A stretch of 40,260 bases of DNA from an uncultured Bacteroidales bacterium (GTDB lineage Bacteria > Bacteroidota > Bacteroidia > Bacteroidales > Muribaculaceae), in the NCBI GenBank assembly GCA_947570265.1, contig CANOUR010000013.1:1-40260 (forward strand), in the 5' to 3' direction. Each line of letters starts with the position of its first letter. The first letter of the stretch is position 1. Below are positions 1 to 8,463 of the stretch, piece by piece. The translations under genes were made by a program, and so were the position numbers. The notes beneath the pieces are model-generated. The model had not been told where the DNA came from. It did not search any database and saw only the letters and a program-made list of their open reading frames with translations.

Positions 1-51
1 CCAAATGACAATCATTCTCAAATCCTGCGATAAATAAATTTAAACAGTTTC

Positions 52-247
52 TAAGTGAGTGTTCAATTTAAATTAAAAAAGATTTTCATTAGCAATTGCC
101 ATCATTTTGGTTCATCTTCGGATTTCTTTCGGTCTCTTTCCCTCTCATCGTCAGTCACGTAGCTCGCTACGTTCCCTCCTCTTCGAGGAAAATAGTCTCG
201 AAATAAATCTCGAATCTAAACCAAAATTTAAAATGAACACTCACTTA
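52..247. mobile_element. MITE-like inverted-repeat element 1, in the folC stop codon
   Basis: The ends at 52-72 and 227-247 are inverted copies matching at 20 of 21 positions, beginning TAAGTGAGTGTTC. TA lies at each extreme end, so a TA target duplication (IS630/Tc1-mariner style) is possible. The interior has no credible ORF. It holds a perfect 7-bp hairpin at 157-172 (ACGTAGC, TC, GCTACGT), a CCTC-TTC-GAGG hairpin just after it, and complementary patches near 108-116 and 217-225 that extend the fold. The right end supplies the TAA stop of folC. Removing the element and one TA leaves CAG AAT TAG, still a stop at the same codon. No transposase is present, so mobility is inferred. Bases 1-51 to its left show nothing that can be assigned. 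Confidence 0.7.
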
Positions 248-1516
248 ATTCTGGATTGATGCGAGCAGGTCGGCAACGACGAAGTTGCTGCCTCCCACGA
301 AAACCATATCGCCCTTGCCCGCTGTGGCAAGGGCTTTTTTGTAGGCTGTGGCCACGTCGGGGACGATGTCGCCGTCGAGGCCGTGGCGGCGTGCTTCGGC
401 GGCGAGGTCGGCAGCGGAGCGTGCTCTTTCGACCGATGGTTGGGTGAAGATGAGATGTGTGTTGCCGATGCGTGCTACATGATTGAGGATATGGTCGATG
501 TCCTTGTCGTTGACGAAGCCGAGAATGATGTGTTTTGTTCCGGGAGCAGAGGCGGCGATCTGAGGCCCGAGATATTGCCATCCGCCTTCGTTGTGGCCGG
601 TGTCGCAGACCCGCAGAGGTTCGTTGCCGAGCACCATCCACCGGCCTGTCAGTCCGGTGAGGCTGACCACTTCCTCAAAACCGCGCCGTATGGCGTGGGG
701 AGGGATATTGAGCGCTTGCGCGGCGGCGAGAATGGTGGCTGTGTTCTTGAGCTGGCATGATCCGCGCAGTGCAGCGTGGAATGTGCCAGCGATATCGGTG
801 GTGAATGTGAAATCATCGGTGACCGATGTCCACCATTGCTTTTGATCGGCAAAGGTGATGGGTGCTCCGACCTGCGCGGCTTTGTCCTCGAACACGCGGC
901 GGACTTCGGGCTGTGGGGCTTCGCCTATGATGACGGGGATGCCCGGTTTGATGATGCCTGCTTTCTCGCCTGCGATGGCCTCGAGGGTGTCGCCGAGGAA
1001 TGCGGTGTGGTCAAATGATATGTTGGTGATGACGCATAGGCGGGGGGAGATGATATTGGTGCTGTCGAGGCGTCCGCCGAGTCCGGCTTCGATGACGGCT
1101 ATGTCGACATTCTCGTTAGCGAAGTGCTCGAATGCCATGGTCATTGTGAGCTCGAAGAATGAGGGTGAGCAATCGATGTCCATGTTGAGGAAACGTTGGG
1201 TGAAGTCGGTGACGGCACTGCGGGGGATCATGTGTCCGTTGACGCGTATGCGTTCGCGGAAGTCGACAAGATGGGGCGATGTGTAGAGTCCGACTTTCAG
1301 GCCGGCGCATTGTAGCATGGCTGCGAGGGTGTGGGCTGTGGAGCCTTTGCCGTTTGTGCCAGCGATGTGGATGGTGGGGTAGCGGCGGTGGGGGTTGCCG
1401 AATGCATTGTCGAGCATGATTGATGTGCCCAGTCCGGGCTTGTATGCTCCGGCGCCCTGACGCTGAAAGACGGGGAGAGAGTTGTAGAGGAAATCGATGG
1501 CTTCGTTATATTCCAT
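245..1516 (-). CDS. folC: Bifunctional folylpolyglutamate synthase/dihydrofolate synthase
   Basis: Cytoplasmic Mur-ligase-family enzyme that adds glutamate to dihydropteroate (making dihydrofolate) and to reduced folates, using ATP. The 423-residue length is normal for FolC. The N-terminal nucleotide loop GTNGKGS is at residues 53-59, followed by TSPHL near residue 80 and the family motif ITNISFDHTAFLG near residue 165. The C-terminal Mur-ligase domain contains CDTGHNEGG. It is the last gene of an operon, 7 nt after the second chromate transporter subunit. Its stop codon lies in the terminal repeat of element 1, so the protein itself is intact. Dihydrofolate synthase activity is inferred from family membership; folP is not in view. 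Confidence 0.93.
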   Translation of the reverse strand: MEYNEAIDFLYNSLPVFQRQGAGAYKPGLGTSIMLDNAFGNPHRRYPTIHIAGTNGKGSTAHTLAAMLQCAGLKVGLYTSPHLVDFRERIRVNGHMIPRSAVTDFTQRFLNMDIDCSPSFFELTMTMAFEHFANENVDIAVIEAGLGGRLDSTNIISPRLCVITNISFDHTAFLGDTLEAIAGEKAGIIKPGIPVIIGEAPQPEVRRVFEDKAAQVGAPITFADQKQWWTSVTDDFTFTTDIAGTFHAALRGSCQLKNTATILAAAQALNIPPHAIRRGFEEVVSLTGLTGRWMVLGNEPLRVCDTGHNEGGWQYLGPQIAASAPGTKHIILGFVNDKDIDHILNHVARIGNTHLIFTQPSVERARSAADLAAEARRHGLDGDIVPDVATAYKKALATAGKGDMVFVGGSNFVVADLLASIQN

Positions 1517-1523
1517 AAATGTG

Positions 1524-2093
1524 TCAGAATATGATAAGGCCGGAGAGTCCGGCGATGCAGATGATGAGTATGGGATGGATCTTGGCGAAATATACGAGGC
1601 AGAATGCGGCGGCGCAGATGGCGGCTGACCATGCCGCGTCGGAGGCGGTGTGGCCGAAGTTGTCGCCGTTGATGAGCAGGAGTGCCGCCGAGGCTATGAG
1701 CCCGACGACTACGGGGCGCAGACCGGTGAAGATGCCTTTGATGAGTGTGCTGTCGCGGTGGCGCGAGATGTAGTGGCTTGTGAATGTCACCAACAGGAAT
1801 GATGGTAGGACGACGACCAGTGTGCATAGGACAGAGCCGATGATGCCCCATGCCACGCCTGACAGCGCCGGGGATGAGATGCCGGGTGCGACATAGCCGA
1901 TGTATGTGGCAGAGTTGATGCCGATGGGCCCTGGTGTCATCTGCGATATGGCAACGATGTCGGTGAATGTCTGAGAGTCGATCCATCCCGGGCCTACGAT
2001 CTCGCGCTCAATTAGGGCGAGCATGGCGTAGCCGCCTCCGAATCCGAATAGGCCGATTTTAAGGTAAGCCCATATGAGTCTGAGGTAGATCAT
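1524..2093 (-). CDS. Chromate transporter-family protein, subunit 2
   Basis: Short-chain CHR-family membrane protein of 189 residues, about half a full ChrA. The N-terminus has the half-domain signature FGFGGGYAMLALIE and then QMTPGPIGINSATYIGY, followed by several hydrophobic segments. The start at 2093 is chosen because its ATG overlaps the stop of the upstream half-gene (ATGA) and is followed at once by the first membrane segment; a longer in-frame extension has no membrane or family character. The two halves probably form a heterodimer. Chromate export is known for some CHR proteins, but in a gut anaerobe the natural anion substrate is uncertain. Confidence 0.85.
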   Translation of the reverse strand: MIYLRLIWAYLKIGLFGFGGGYAMLALIEREIVGPGWIDSQTFTDIVAISQMTPGPIGINSATYIGYVAPGISSPALSGVAWGIIGSVLCTLVVVLPSFLLVTFTSHYISRHRDSTLIKGIFTGLRPVVVGLIASAALLLINGDNFGHTASDAAWSAAICAAAFCLVYFAKIHPILIICIAGLSGLIIF

Positions 2094-2671
2094 TGTTTGT
2101 TGAGATTTTTTGTGGCACGGCTGATGGCGATATAGCCACCGATGCCTCCGAGGATGATGTAGAGAATGGGATTGGACACAACAGGCAGGCGCGACCATAT
2201 GAGAAGCGCCACGATGATGGGAATGAATGCCGTTTTATAGTTGAGGCGGACTGCCCGGGCACTTGAGATGACGGGGGCGATGATGAGGGCTACGACTGCA
2301 GGGCGTATGCCTTTGAAGATGCTGCTGATGATTTCGTTGCCTTTGATGAGGTCGGGCGTGAGAAAGATGGCGATGGCGAGGATGATGAGAAAGGATGGCA
2401 TGATGGTGCCGAGAGCTGCCGCGATGCTGCCGCGTGTGGAGCGGAGTTTGTCGCCGACGGCGACGGAAATGTTGACGGCGAGAATGCCCGGGAGGGATTG
2501 CGCTACGGCGAGCAGGTCGAGAAATTCGTCGCGTGCAATCCAACGGTGACGGTCGACGATCTCTTTCTCGATTATCGATATCATGGCCCATCCGCCGCCG
2601 AATGTAAATGCTCCGATCTTGAAAAAGGTGGAGAACAGTTGCCGGCACAGGTTGGAGTTTTCGGGTTGCAT
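2090..2671 (-). CDS. Chromate transporter-family protein, subunit 1
   Basis: First half of a two-gene short-chain CHR transporter, 193 residues. The signature FTFGGGWAM near residues 17-25 and SLPGILAVN near residue 58 match the CHR domain, followed by hydrophobic stretches through the C-terminus. The start at 2671 (MQPENSN) is preferred to an in-frame ATG about 100 nt further out. That extension is basic and unlike the family, and a TAATTTTG promoter box lies only about 10 nt before this ATG. Operon order is this gene, the second half (4-nt overlap), then folC. Why a transporter is coupled to folC is unknown. Confidence 0.85.
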   Translation of the reverse strand: MQPENSNLCRQLFSTFFKIGAFTFGGGWAMISIIEKEIVDRHRWIARDEFLDLLAVAQSLPGILAVNISVAVGDKLRSTRGSIAAALGTIMPSFLIILAIAIFLTPDLIKGNEIISSIFKGIRPAVVALIIAPVISSARAVRLNYKTAFIPIIVALLIWSRLPVVSNPILYIILGGIGGYIAISRATKNLNKQ

Positions 2672-2680
2672 AGCTGGGCG

Positions 2681-2688
2681 CAAAATTA
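2681..2688 (-). promoter_or_regulatory. Bacteroidetes -7 box for the chr-folC operon
   Basis: The minus strand reads TAATTTTG, matching TAnnTTTG. The spacing to the ATG at 2671 implies a very short leader. No convincing -33 element was found. Confidence 0.5.
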
Positions 2689-2746
2689 GCGAGAATTTTT
2701 CTAAATTTGTGCCCGCTTTGCGAACAAACGGGCGTCGGAAAGCATT

Positions 2747-2754
2747 TATTTTTG
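2747..2754 (+). promoter_or_regulatory. Bacteroidetes -7 box for the META lipoprotein gene
   Basis: TATTTTTG fits TAnnTTTG and lies 36 nt before the ATG at 2791. It is divergent from the chr-folC promoter in the same gap of about 120 bp. Confidence 0.5.
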
Positions 2755-2790
2755 TATAAGTAAAAAATAACATCTATTTATTTGTCAGAT

Positions 2791-3675
2791 ATGAGAGCTA
2801 TCACCACCACAGCATTAGCAATGCTCCTGATCGCGGGGGCAGGTATGTCAACAGGTTGCAACTCTATGAAACAATCGTCGAAGCCGGCAACGGCTGAAAA
2901 TGCGCGTCCGGTCACCGGTGCGTCGTCATCTACAAAGTCAGTGGCACAGGAGCTTGTGGGCGACTGGGCTATCATTGACGTGAAGGGGCATCAGGTTGTA
3001 AGCAATGAGGCGGAGTATCCCCATATGGGATTTGCCACGAATCAGGATAATCCGGGATGGGTGGATTTCTATGCCTACAACGGTTGCAATTTCATCAACG
3101 GGGTGGTGGCTCTGAAGGGGTCGAAGATAGCCAAGCAGGGTGACTTTGCCGCTACGATGAAGCTGTGTCACGATGCAAAATATGAAATGGCCATATCGAC
3201 CGCTCTTGAGCAGATGAAGACGCTGAGAATCGACAAGATCAACAATGAATCGTTTCTGTATCTGATAGACGGCAGCGGTCAGACGTTGATGACGCTGAGA
3301 AAGCATAACCTGAATTTCCTCGAGGGGGCATGGAAGGTGAAGTCGATCGATGGTCAGCGCGTGCCTTCGGAAGTGGGTATCCAGATTGTGGTTGATCTGC
3401 AGACGAATACGGTTCACGGCAATGCCGGATGCAATGTGCTCAACGGTCTTGTGAAGGTAAACATGGATGTTGAGAATGGAATCAGTTTCGCGGATGTAGC
3501 GACAACGCGCATGACGTGTCCGAACATCGCATATGAGTCGCAGTTTTTGCAGGCTCTCGGCAAGGTAGCCACGGCAACAGGCAATGACAGCAGAGCGCAG
3601 CTCCGCGATGCTTCGGGAAAGACTGTGGTTGAGCTGGAAAGACTTAGCAAGGCTGATCTTCAGGCAAATCGCTGA
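2791..3675 (+). CDS. Lipoprotein with two META (HslJ-like) domains
   Basis: Protein of 294 residues with an N-terminal hydrophobic segment ending in the lipobox-like MSTGC, so probably a membrane-anchored lipoprotein. Two META-type domains follow. The first (about residues 50-160) has YNGCNFINGVV and a later MKLC. The second (about 180-285) has the clearer signature GNAGCNVLNG ... TTRMTCPN ... FLQAL. META/HslJ proteins are linked to heat-shock or novobiocin resistance in Enterobacteria; the function here is unknown. The start at 2791 is an ATG; an upstream TTG three codons earlier was not chosen. The gene is followed by a hairpin and then a strong terminator. Confidence 0.8.
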   Translation: MRAITTTALAMLLIAGAGMSTGCNSMKQSSKPATAENARPVTGASSSTKSVAQELVGDWAIIDVKGHQVVSNEAEYPHMGFATNQDNPGWVDFYAYNGCNFINGVVALKGSKIAKQGDFAATMKLCHDAKYEMAISTALEQMKTLRIDKINNESFLYLIDGSGQTLMTLRKHNLNFLEGAWKVKSIDGQRVPSEVGIQIVVDLQTNTVHGNAGCNVLNGLVKVNMDVENGISFADVATTRMTCPNIAYESQFLQALGKVATATGNDSRAQLRDASGKTVVELERLSKADLQANR

Positions 3676-3679
3676 TCAA

Positions 3680-3706
3680 AGAGTGTGTCTGGATTTAACA
3701 CACTCT
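3680..3706. terminator. Hairpin after the META lipoprotein gene
   Basis: Perfect 9-bp stem AGAGTGTGT/ACACACTCT with a 9-nt loop, directly after the stop codon. The downstream T-run is poor, so it may work together with the next hairpin. Confidence 0.5.
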
Positions 3707-3724
3707 TAGGGCTTGAATATATAT

Positions 3725-3766
3725 AAATAGCGTGCTCCGATTTTGTAGTCGGGGCACGCTATTTTT
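3725..3766 (+). terminator. Strong intrinsic terminator
   Basis: 16-bp stem with one T-G wobble (AAATAGCGTGCTCCGA pairing with TCGGGGCACGCTATTT), an 8-nt loop and a following T tract. It insulates the DAHP synthase gene from upstream transcription. Confidence 0.85.
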
Positions 3767-3787
3767 GCGGGGTTCGGGAATAATTGC

Positions 3788-3795
3788 TAATTTTG
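3788..3795 (+). promoter_or_regulatory. Bacteroidetes -7 box for the DAHP synthase gene
   Basis: TAATTTTG matches TAnnTTTG. It lies 20 nt before the ATG at 3816 and just after the preceding terminator, implying a monocistronic unit. Confidence 0.6.
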
Positions 3796-3815
3796 TACTC
3801 ATTACAAATAAGACA

Positions 3816-4907
3816 ATGAAAGATATTCGACCGATTACGTTTGGCGGAGAGCCGGATGATAGTCCACTCATCATAGCCGGGCCTTGCAGCGCCGAGACCC
3901 GTGAGCAGGTGCTTACAACAGCCCGAGAACTTTCGACGGCCGGATTCACACTGTTTCGTGCCGGAATATGGAAGCCGCGTACACGCCCCGGTGGATTTGA
4001 GGGCGTGGGGGCGAAGGGGCTCGAATGGCTCAAGGAGGTCAAGGCTGAGACTGGGATGCGTGTGTCGACTGAGGTGGCTACCCGCGCGCATGTGGAGGAG
4101 GCTTTAGCCGCGGGAGTCGATCTGCTGTGGATCGGTGCGCGAACGTCGGCCAATCCGTTTGCGGTGCAGGAGATAGCCGACACACTTGAAGAGGCGGGAG
4201 TGGATATACCGGTGTTGGTGAAGAATCCGGTTAACCCTGACATAGAACTGTGGATCGGTGCGCTGCAGCGGTTGTATAATGCCGGATTGCGGCGTCTGGG
4301 AGCCATACACAGGGGCTTCAGCACGTATGGAAAGAGTGTGTATCGCAATGCGCCTCTATGGCATATACCGATAGAATTGAGTGTGCGCTATCCAGATATG
4401 CAGATCATATGCGATCCGTCGCACATGGGGGGCAGGCGTGATCTGATCGCGCCTTTGTCTCAGCAGGCTATGGACATGGGTTTTCACGGGCTGATCGTTG
4501 AGAGCCATTGCAATCCGGATTGCGCGCTGAGTGACGCTGCCCAGCAGGTGACGCCGGAGATGCTGGGATACATTATCGGGTCGATCGTGATGAGGAAGGC
4601 CGGTCAGCCGACCGAGCGGCTAAAACTGCTCAGAGAGCAGATCGACGGGATAGACAGTGAACTGGTGGAGGTTCTGAACAAGCGGATGCGTATATCGCGT
4701 GAGATAGGGCGGTATAAGCGGGAGAATCGCATGCCTGTGCTGCAGTCGTCGCGATTCAGCGATGTGGTGTCGAGCCGTGTGAAGGCCGGCGAAGAGATGG
4801 GCATGAGTCGCGAATTTATGAAGACTGTGCTTCTTGCCATCCATGAGGAATCGGTGAGACAGCAGGTGGAGGTGCTCAATGAGCGCGATCAGCAGCAGCA
4901 ACAGTGA
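3816..4907 (+). CDS. Bifunctional DAHP synthase / chorismate mutase (type II)
   Basis: Cytoplasmic enzyme of 363 residues for the first and the branch-point steps of aromatic amino acid synthesis. Residues 1-265 are a DAHP synthase of the Ib (KDO8PS-like) type: IIAGPCSAE near residue 19, FRAGIWKPRTRPGGFEG, ICDPSHMGG and VESHCNPD, all metal or phosphate ligand motifs. Residues about 275-355 are an AroQ chorismate mutase: LREQIDGIDSELVEVLNKRM, then IGRYKRENRMPV. The start at 3816 follows the promoter box closely; the frame is open further upstream only through the terminator. Fusion of the two domains is standard in Bacteroidetes. What is unusual is isolation: no pheA, tyrA or aminotransferase gene is adjacent. 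The C-terminus ends in a run of glutamines. Confidence 0.93.
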   Translation: MKDIRPITFGGEPDDSPLIIAGPCSAETREQVLTTARELSTAGFTLFRAGIWKPRTRPGGFEGVGAKGLEWLKEVKAETGMRVSTEVATRAHVEEALAAGVDLLWIGARTSANPFAVQEIADTLEEAGVDIPVLVKNPVNPDIELWIGALQRLYNAGLRRLGAIHRGFSTYGKSVYRNAPLWHIPIELSVRYPDMQIICDPSHMGGRRDLIAPLSQQAMDMGFHGLIVESHCNPDCALSDAAQQVTPEMLGYIIGSIVMRKAGQPTERLKLLREQIDGIDSELVEVLNKRMRISREIGRYKRENRMPVLQSSRFSDVVSSRVKAGEEMGMSREFMKTVLLAIHEESVRQQVEVLNERDQQQQQ

Positions 4908-4980
4908 TGTCACCGGACGATGAATCCGCCTGTGCCGGCCAAGAGCATCAGTTTGATCATTCGTATGTTGGATTGCGAGA

Positions 4981-5004
4981 AGCGCCCCGGTTGACCGGGG
5001 CGCT
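4981..5004. terminator. Bidirectional terminator-like hairpin
   Basis: Perfect 10-bp GC-rich stem AGCGCCCCGG/CCGGGGCGCT with a 4-nt loop, between the convergent DAHP synthase and nrdJ genes. T-runs are weak on both sides. Confidence 0.65.
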
Positions 5005-5039
5005 GTTGATTTGATGAAGTCGTGGTGAGGGTTGGATCG

Positions 5040-7580
5040 TCAGCCGCATTTGGATGTGCCGCATGAGGTGCAGATGAGGCATCCTTCCTGATATATGAGG
5101 GATTCCTGACCGCAGTTGGGGCATTTTTGCCCGACGGCGTTGGTGCCGTTGGGCAGATATTTCTTGAGGGCACGCTCGACACCCATTTTCCATGTGTTGA
5201 TGGACTGATTGTCGAGTTCGAGACCGCCTACGAGCTTGAGAACCTGATCGATGGGCATTCCATAACGGAGTACGCCGGAGATGAGTTTGGCGTAGTTCCA
5301 GTATTCGGGATTGAATTTTTCGCTGAGGCCTTCGATCGTGGTCTTGTAGCCACGTTTGTTGGTGAACTGGAAGTCGTAGCGCTTGTTTCCGTCGGGATCC
5401 ATTGCTTTGACAATCTTGCCTTTAGTGACTGATTTGGGGCAGAAGATGCCGTCTTCGTCGTCGGCGAGACCGGTGAAGATCTCGTAGGGTCGTCCGTCAA
5501 CGAGTCCGACGAACGCGATCCATTTTTCTTTGTTGTTTTGAAAGCGCACTACGTCGGCTTCGAGTTCGATCGGTCGTTTGGCGACATGGGCGGGAGTGAC
5601 GGCGATCGGCATTTCTTCTTTTTTGTCTTTCTCGACTGCTACGAGCACACCGCTGCGCGATCCGTCGCGGTAGACGGTGCATCCTTTGCATCCAGTGCGC
5701 CATGCCTCGACATAAAGATCGTTGACAAGCTCCTCGCTGACGTTGGATGGCAGGTTGATGGTCACGGAGATGGAGTGGTCGACCCATTTCTGTATGGCGC
5801 CTTGCATTCTCACTTTCTCGAGCCAGTCGACATCGTTGGCGGTTGCTCCTGCGTAGGGTGACCGTGCCACGAGTGCGTCGATTTCTTCCTGAGAGTAGTC
5901 GTGGCGCACGTCGATGCCGTTGACGCGCATCCATTCCTCGAATTTAGGATGGTAGACAGTGTATTCCTCAAATGAGTCGCCGCTGTCGTCGACATAGTCG
6001 ACACGCACGTTGGGGTCGGACGGGTTGACCTTGCGGCGGCGACGGTAGACCGGCATGAAGACCGGTTCGATGCCGGAGGTGGTCTGTGTCATCAGGCTCG
6101 TGGTGCCGGTGGGGGCAATGGTGAGGCATGCGATGTTGCGACGTCCGTATCTGGCCATTTCCTCGTAGAGCGCGGGATCGGCTTGACGTATGCGTGCTAT
6201 GAAGGGGTTGTTTTTCTCGCGCTCGGCATCGTATACCTCAAATGCGCCGCGTTCGCGAGCCATCTGTGTGGAGGATGCGTAGACGGCGAGAGCGAGCGCA
6301 CGCTGGACGCTTACAGCAAATTCGGTGGCTTCGGGTGTGCCGTAGCGCAGCCCCATTGCGGCAATCATGTCGCCTTCGCCAGTGATGCCTACGCCGGTTC
6401 GGCGACCCAGAAGTGTCTTGCGGAGTATTTTGTTCCAAAGGTCGAGCTCGGTGTGCTTGACTTCCTCGCTTTCGGGGTCGGATTTGATTTTTGCGATTAT
6501 GGCTTCGATCTTTTCTTTTTCGAGGTCGATGATGTCGTCCATCACACGCTGTGCTTTACCGACGTGGGTGGCAAACATGTCGAAGTCGAATGTGGCTTTG
6601 GGTGTGAACGGATCGCGCACGTAGCTGTAGAGGTTGATGGCCAGCAGGCGGCAGCTGTCGTAGGGACAAAGCGGAATTTCGCCGCATGGGTTGGTGGAGA
6701 TGGTGCGGAATCCGAGATCGGCGTAGCAGTCAGGCACACTCTCGCGGATGATGGTGTCCCAGAATAGTACTCCCGGCTCGGCGCTTTTCCATGCGTTGTG
6801 GACAATTTTGCCCCATAGCGCTTTTGCATCGATCTGTTTTGTGACCGATGGATCGGTCGAGTCGATAGGATATTGCTGGGTGTAGGGTGTGCCGTCGAGA
6901 GCTGCTTGCATGAATCCGTCGTCGATGCGCACTGATACGTTAGCTCCTGTGATCTTGCCTTCGGTCATCTTGGCGTCGATAAAGTCTTCGGCGTCGGGAT
7001 GCTTTATTGAGGCCGACAGCATGAGCGCTCCGCGGCGTCCTCCCTGAGCTACCTCGCGGGTGGAGTTGGAGTAGCGCTCCATGAACGGCACAAGGCCGGT
7101 GGATGTGAGAGCGGAATTGTGGACTGGAGTGCCTTTGGGACGGAGCGACGAGAGGTCGTGTCCGACTCCGCCACGGCGCTTCATGAGCTGCACCTGTTCC
7201 TCGTCGATCTTGAATATGGCGCCGTAGGAGTCGGGGGCGTTATCGAGGCCGACAACAAAGCAGTTGGACAGTGACACTGTCTGCATAGTGTTGCCGATGC
7301 CCGACATAGGACTTCCCTGCGGCACGACATATCGGAAGTGGTCGAGCAGGTCGAACACTTCGTCGTGGCTCATGGGGTTGGGGTAGTTGGCTTCGATGCG
7401 AGCGATCTCACCGGCGATGCGATGGTGCATGTCGGTCGGGGTCTTTTCGAAGAAGTGGCCTTCGGAGTCGCGCAAGGCGTATTTACTTGCCCAAACACGC
7501 GCGGCGAGTTCGTCGCCGCCGAAGTACTCGAGAGAGGCTTCATATGCCTCATCGTAGGTGTATGTCTTTCCGGTGTGCAT
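5040..7580 (-). CDS. nrdJ: Adenosylcobalamin-dependent (class II) ribonucleotide reductase
   Basis: Reduces ribonucleotides to deoxyribonucleotides with a thiyl radical generated from coenzyme B12; works with or without oxygen. With the start at 7580 it has 846 residues. Visible motifs: SNCFVV with Cys107, NPCGEIPL with the radical Cys299 and Glu301, RRGALM near 182, APTGTTS, and GCKGCTVYRDGSR (residues near 650). The last about 30 residues form a zinc-ribbon-like CPNCG ... CTSCG tail, common in this subclass. An in-frame ATG 10 codons upstream exists, but MHTGKTYTYDEA fits the family start better. Monocistronic, divergent from the nitroreductase gene. No cobalamin riboswitch fits in the short upstream gap. 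Confidence 0.95.
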   Translation of the reverse strand: MHTGKTYTYDEAYEASLEYFGGDELAARVWASKYALRDSEGHFFEKTPTDMHHRIAGEIARIEANYPNPMSHDEVFDLLDHFRYVVPQGSPMSGIGNTMQTVSLSNCFVVGLDNAPDSYGAIFKIDEEQVQLMKRRGGVGHDLSSLRPKGTPVHNSALTSTGLVPFMERYSNSTREVAQGGRRGALMLSASIKHPDAEDFIDAKMTEGKITGANVSVRIDDGFMQAALDGTPYTQQYPIDSTDPSVTKQIDAKALWGKIVHNAWKSAEPGVLFWDTIIRESVPDCYADLGFRTISTNPCGEIPLCPYDSCRLLAINLYSYVRDPFTPKATFDFDMFATHVGKAQRVMDDIIDLEKEKIEAIIAKIKSDPESEEVKHTELDLWNKILRKTLLGRRTGVGITGEGDMIAAMGLRYGTPEATEFAVSVQRALALAVYASSTQMARERGAFEVYDAEREKNNPFIARIRQADPALYEEMARYGRRNIACLTIAPTGTTSLMTQTTSGIEPVFMPVYRRRRKVNPSDPNVRVDYVDDSGDSFEEYTVYHPKFEEWMRVNGIDVRHDYSQEEIDALVARSPYAGATANDVDWLEKVRMQGAIQKWVDHSISVTINLPSNVSEELVNDLYVEAWRTGCKGCTVYRDGSRSGVLVAVEKDKKEEMPIAVTPAHVAKRPIELEADVVRFQNNKEKWIAFVGLVDGRPYEIFTGLADDEDGIFCPKSVTKGKIVKAMDPDGNKRYDFQFTNKRGYKTTIEGLSEKFNPEYWNYAKLISGVLRYGMPIDQVLKLVGGLELDNQSINTWKMGVERALKKYLPNGTNAVGQKCPNCGQESLIYQEGCLICTSCGTSKCG

Positions 7581-7648
7581 GATGGCGCAAAGTTTTAAAA
7601 AATTTATCAAACGAGCAAGCGCTTAAGGCAAGTGTAAATAACTTTTTT

Positions 7649-7656
7649 TATCTTTG
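7649..7656 (+). promoter_or_regulatory. Bacteroidetes -7 box for the nitroreductase gene
   Basis: TATCTTTG matches TAnnTTTG, 20 nt before the ATG at 7676. Confidence 0.6.
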
Positions 7657-7675
7657 TTGCATAAACACCTCAGAT

Positions 7676-8419
7676 ATGGAAGCAAAGGAATATTTCAGTA
7701 CACGCCGTACGGTTCGCAGCTATTCTGACCGCCCGGTAGATGATAAGATGATAGTGGATATGCTTGAGCAGGCATCGCATGCCCCGACGACAGGCAATAT
7801 GCAGCTATATAGTGTGATAGTGACACGTGATGCCGATGAAAAAGCACGGCTGGCACCGGCTCATTTCAATCAGCCATCGGTCATGGGCTGCCAGGTTGTG
7901 CTTACATTCTGTGCCGATTACAACCGGTTTGTGCGCTGGTGCGAGGCGAGTGACGCAGTGCCCGGGTACAACAACTTCCAGTCGTTTATGACGGCTGTGA
8001 TAGATACGGTGATTGTTGCCCAGCAGTTTTGCACTATAGCAGAAATGGCAGGGCTTGGCTGCTGCTATCTCGGCACAACGACCTATAACGCGCCGATGAT
8101 CAGCGAGGCTTTGAACTTGCCGTCGATGGTGGTGCCTGTGGTGACGCTCACTGTCGGCTGGCCCCAGGGCGAGACACAGGTGAGCGACCGTATAGCTACG
8201 GATGCATTTGTGCATTTCGGTCGCTACGAAGATTATTCGCCTGAGCGCATCAAAGAAATCTATGCTGAGAAAGAGGCTCGAGAGGACAGCAAGAAGTTTG
8301 TCGCTGAGAATGGGAAACAGTCGCTAGCACAGGTGTTTACAGATGTGAGATACACACGTGAGGCGTCGGAGCACTTCTCGCGGGTGTATATGGCACATAT
8401 ACTTAATCAAGGTTTTTGA
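7676..8419 (+). CDS. Nitroreductase-family NAD(P)H oxidoreductase
   Basis: FMN-binding oxidoreductase of 247 residues. The N-terminal RRTVRSYSDRPV and ASHAPTTGNMQ are the FMN-contact motifs of the nitroreductase fold, and AEMAGLGCCYLGT is the typical central motif. The C-terminal extension resembles NfsA/Frp-type enzymes. The substrate cannot be read from sequence. The stop codon is 45 nt before the ATG of the outer-membrane barrel gene, and no terminator separates them, so co-transcription is likely though functional linkage is doubtful. Confidence 0.88.
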   Translation: MEAKEYFSTRRTVRSYSDRPVDDKMIVDMLEQASHAPTTGNMQLYSVIVTRDADEKARLAPAHFNQPSVMGCQVVLTFCADYNRFVRWCEASDAVPGYNNFQSFMTAVIDTVIVAQQFCTIAEMAGLGCCYLGTTTYNAPMISEALNLPSMVVPVVTLTVGWPQGETQVSDRIATDAFVHFGRYEDYSPERIKEIYAEKEAREDSKKFVAENGKQSLAQVFTDVRYTREASEHFSRVYMAHILNQGF

Positions 8420-8463
8420 GAAAACCGGTGAAACTAATCGGGTGGCAAATACGTCAAATCAGT

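Noticed and set aside
1297-1986. Long minus-strand frame across folC and the transporter subunit
   Set aside because: Shadow frame spanning two real genes, with His/Arg-rich low-complexity translation.
2090-2773. Extended start of chromate transporter subunit 1 at 2773
   Set aside because: The added 34 residues are basic and unlike the family, and the extension crosses the promoter box at 2681-2688.
3732-3815. Upstream extension of the DAHP synthase frame
   Set aside because: It lies in the preceding terminator and promoter; MKDIRPI is the family start.
7581-7675. Cobalamin riboswitch for the B12-dependent nrdJ
   Set aside because: Only 95 bp separate nrdJ from the divergent gene, too short for the aptamer, and no B12-box-like sequence was seen.
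8416-8463. TTG start of the barrel gene overlapping the nitroreductase stop
   Set aside because: The ATG at 8464 begins a normal signal peptide; the extension would put a charged stretch before it.
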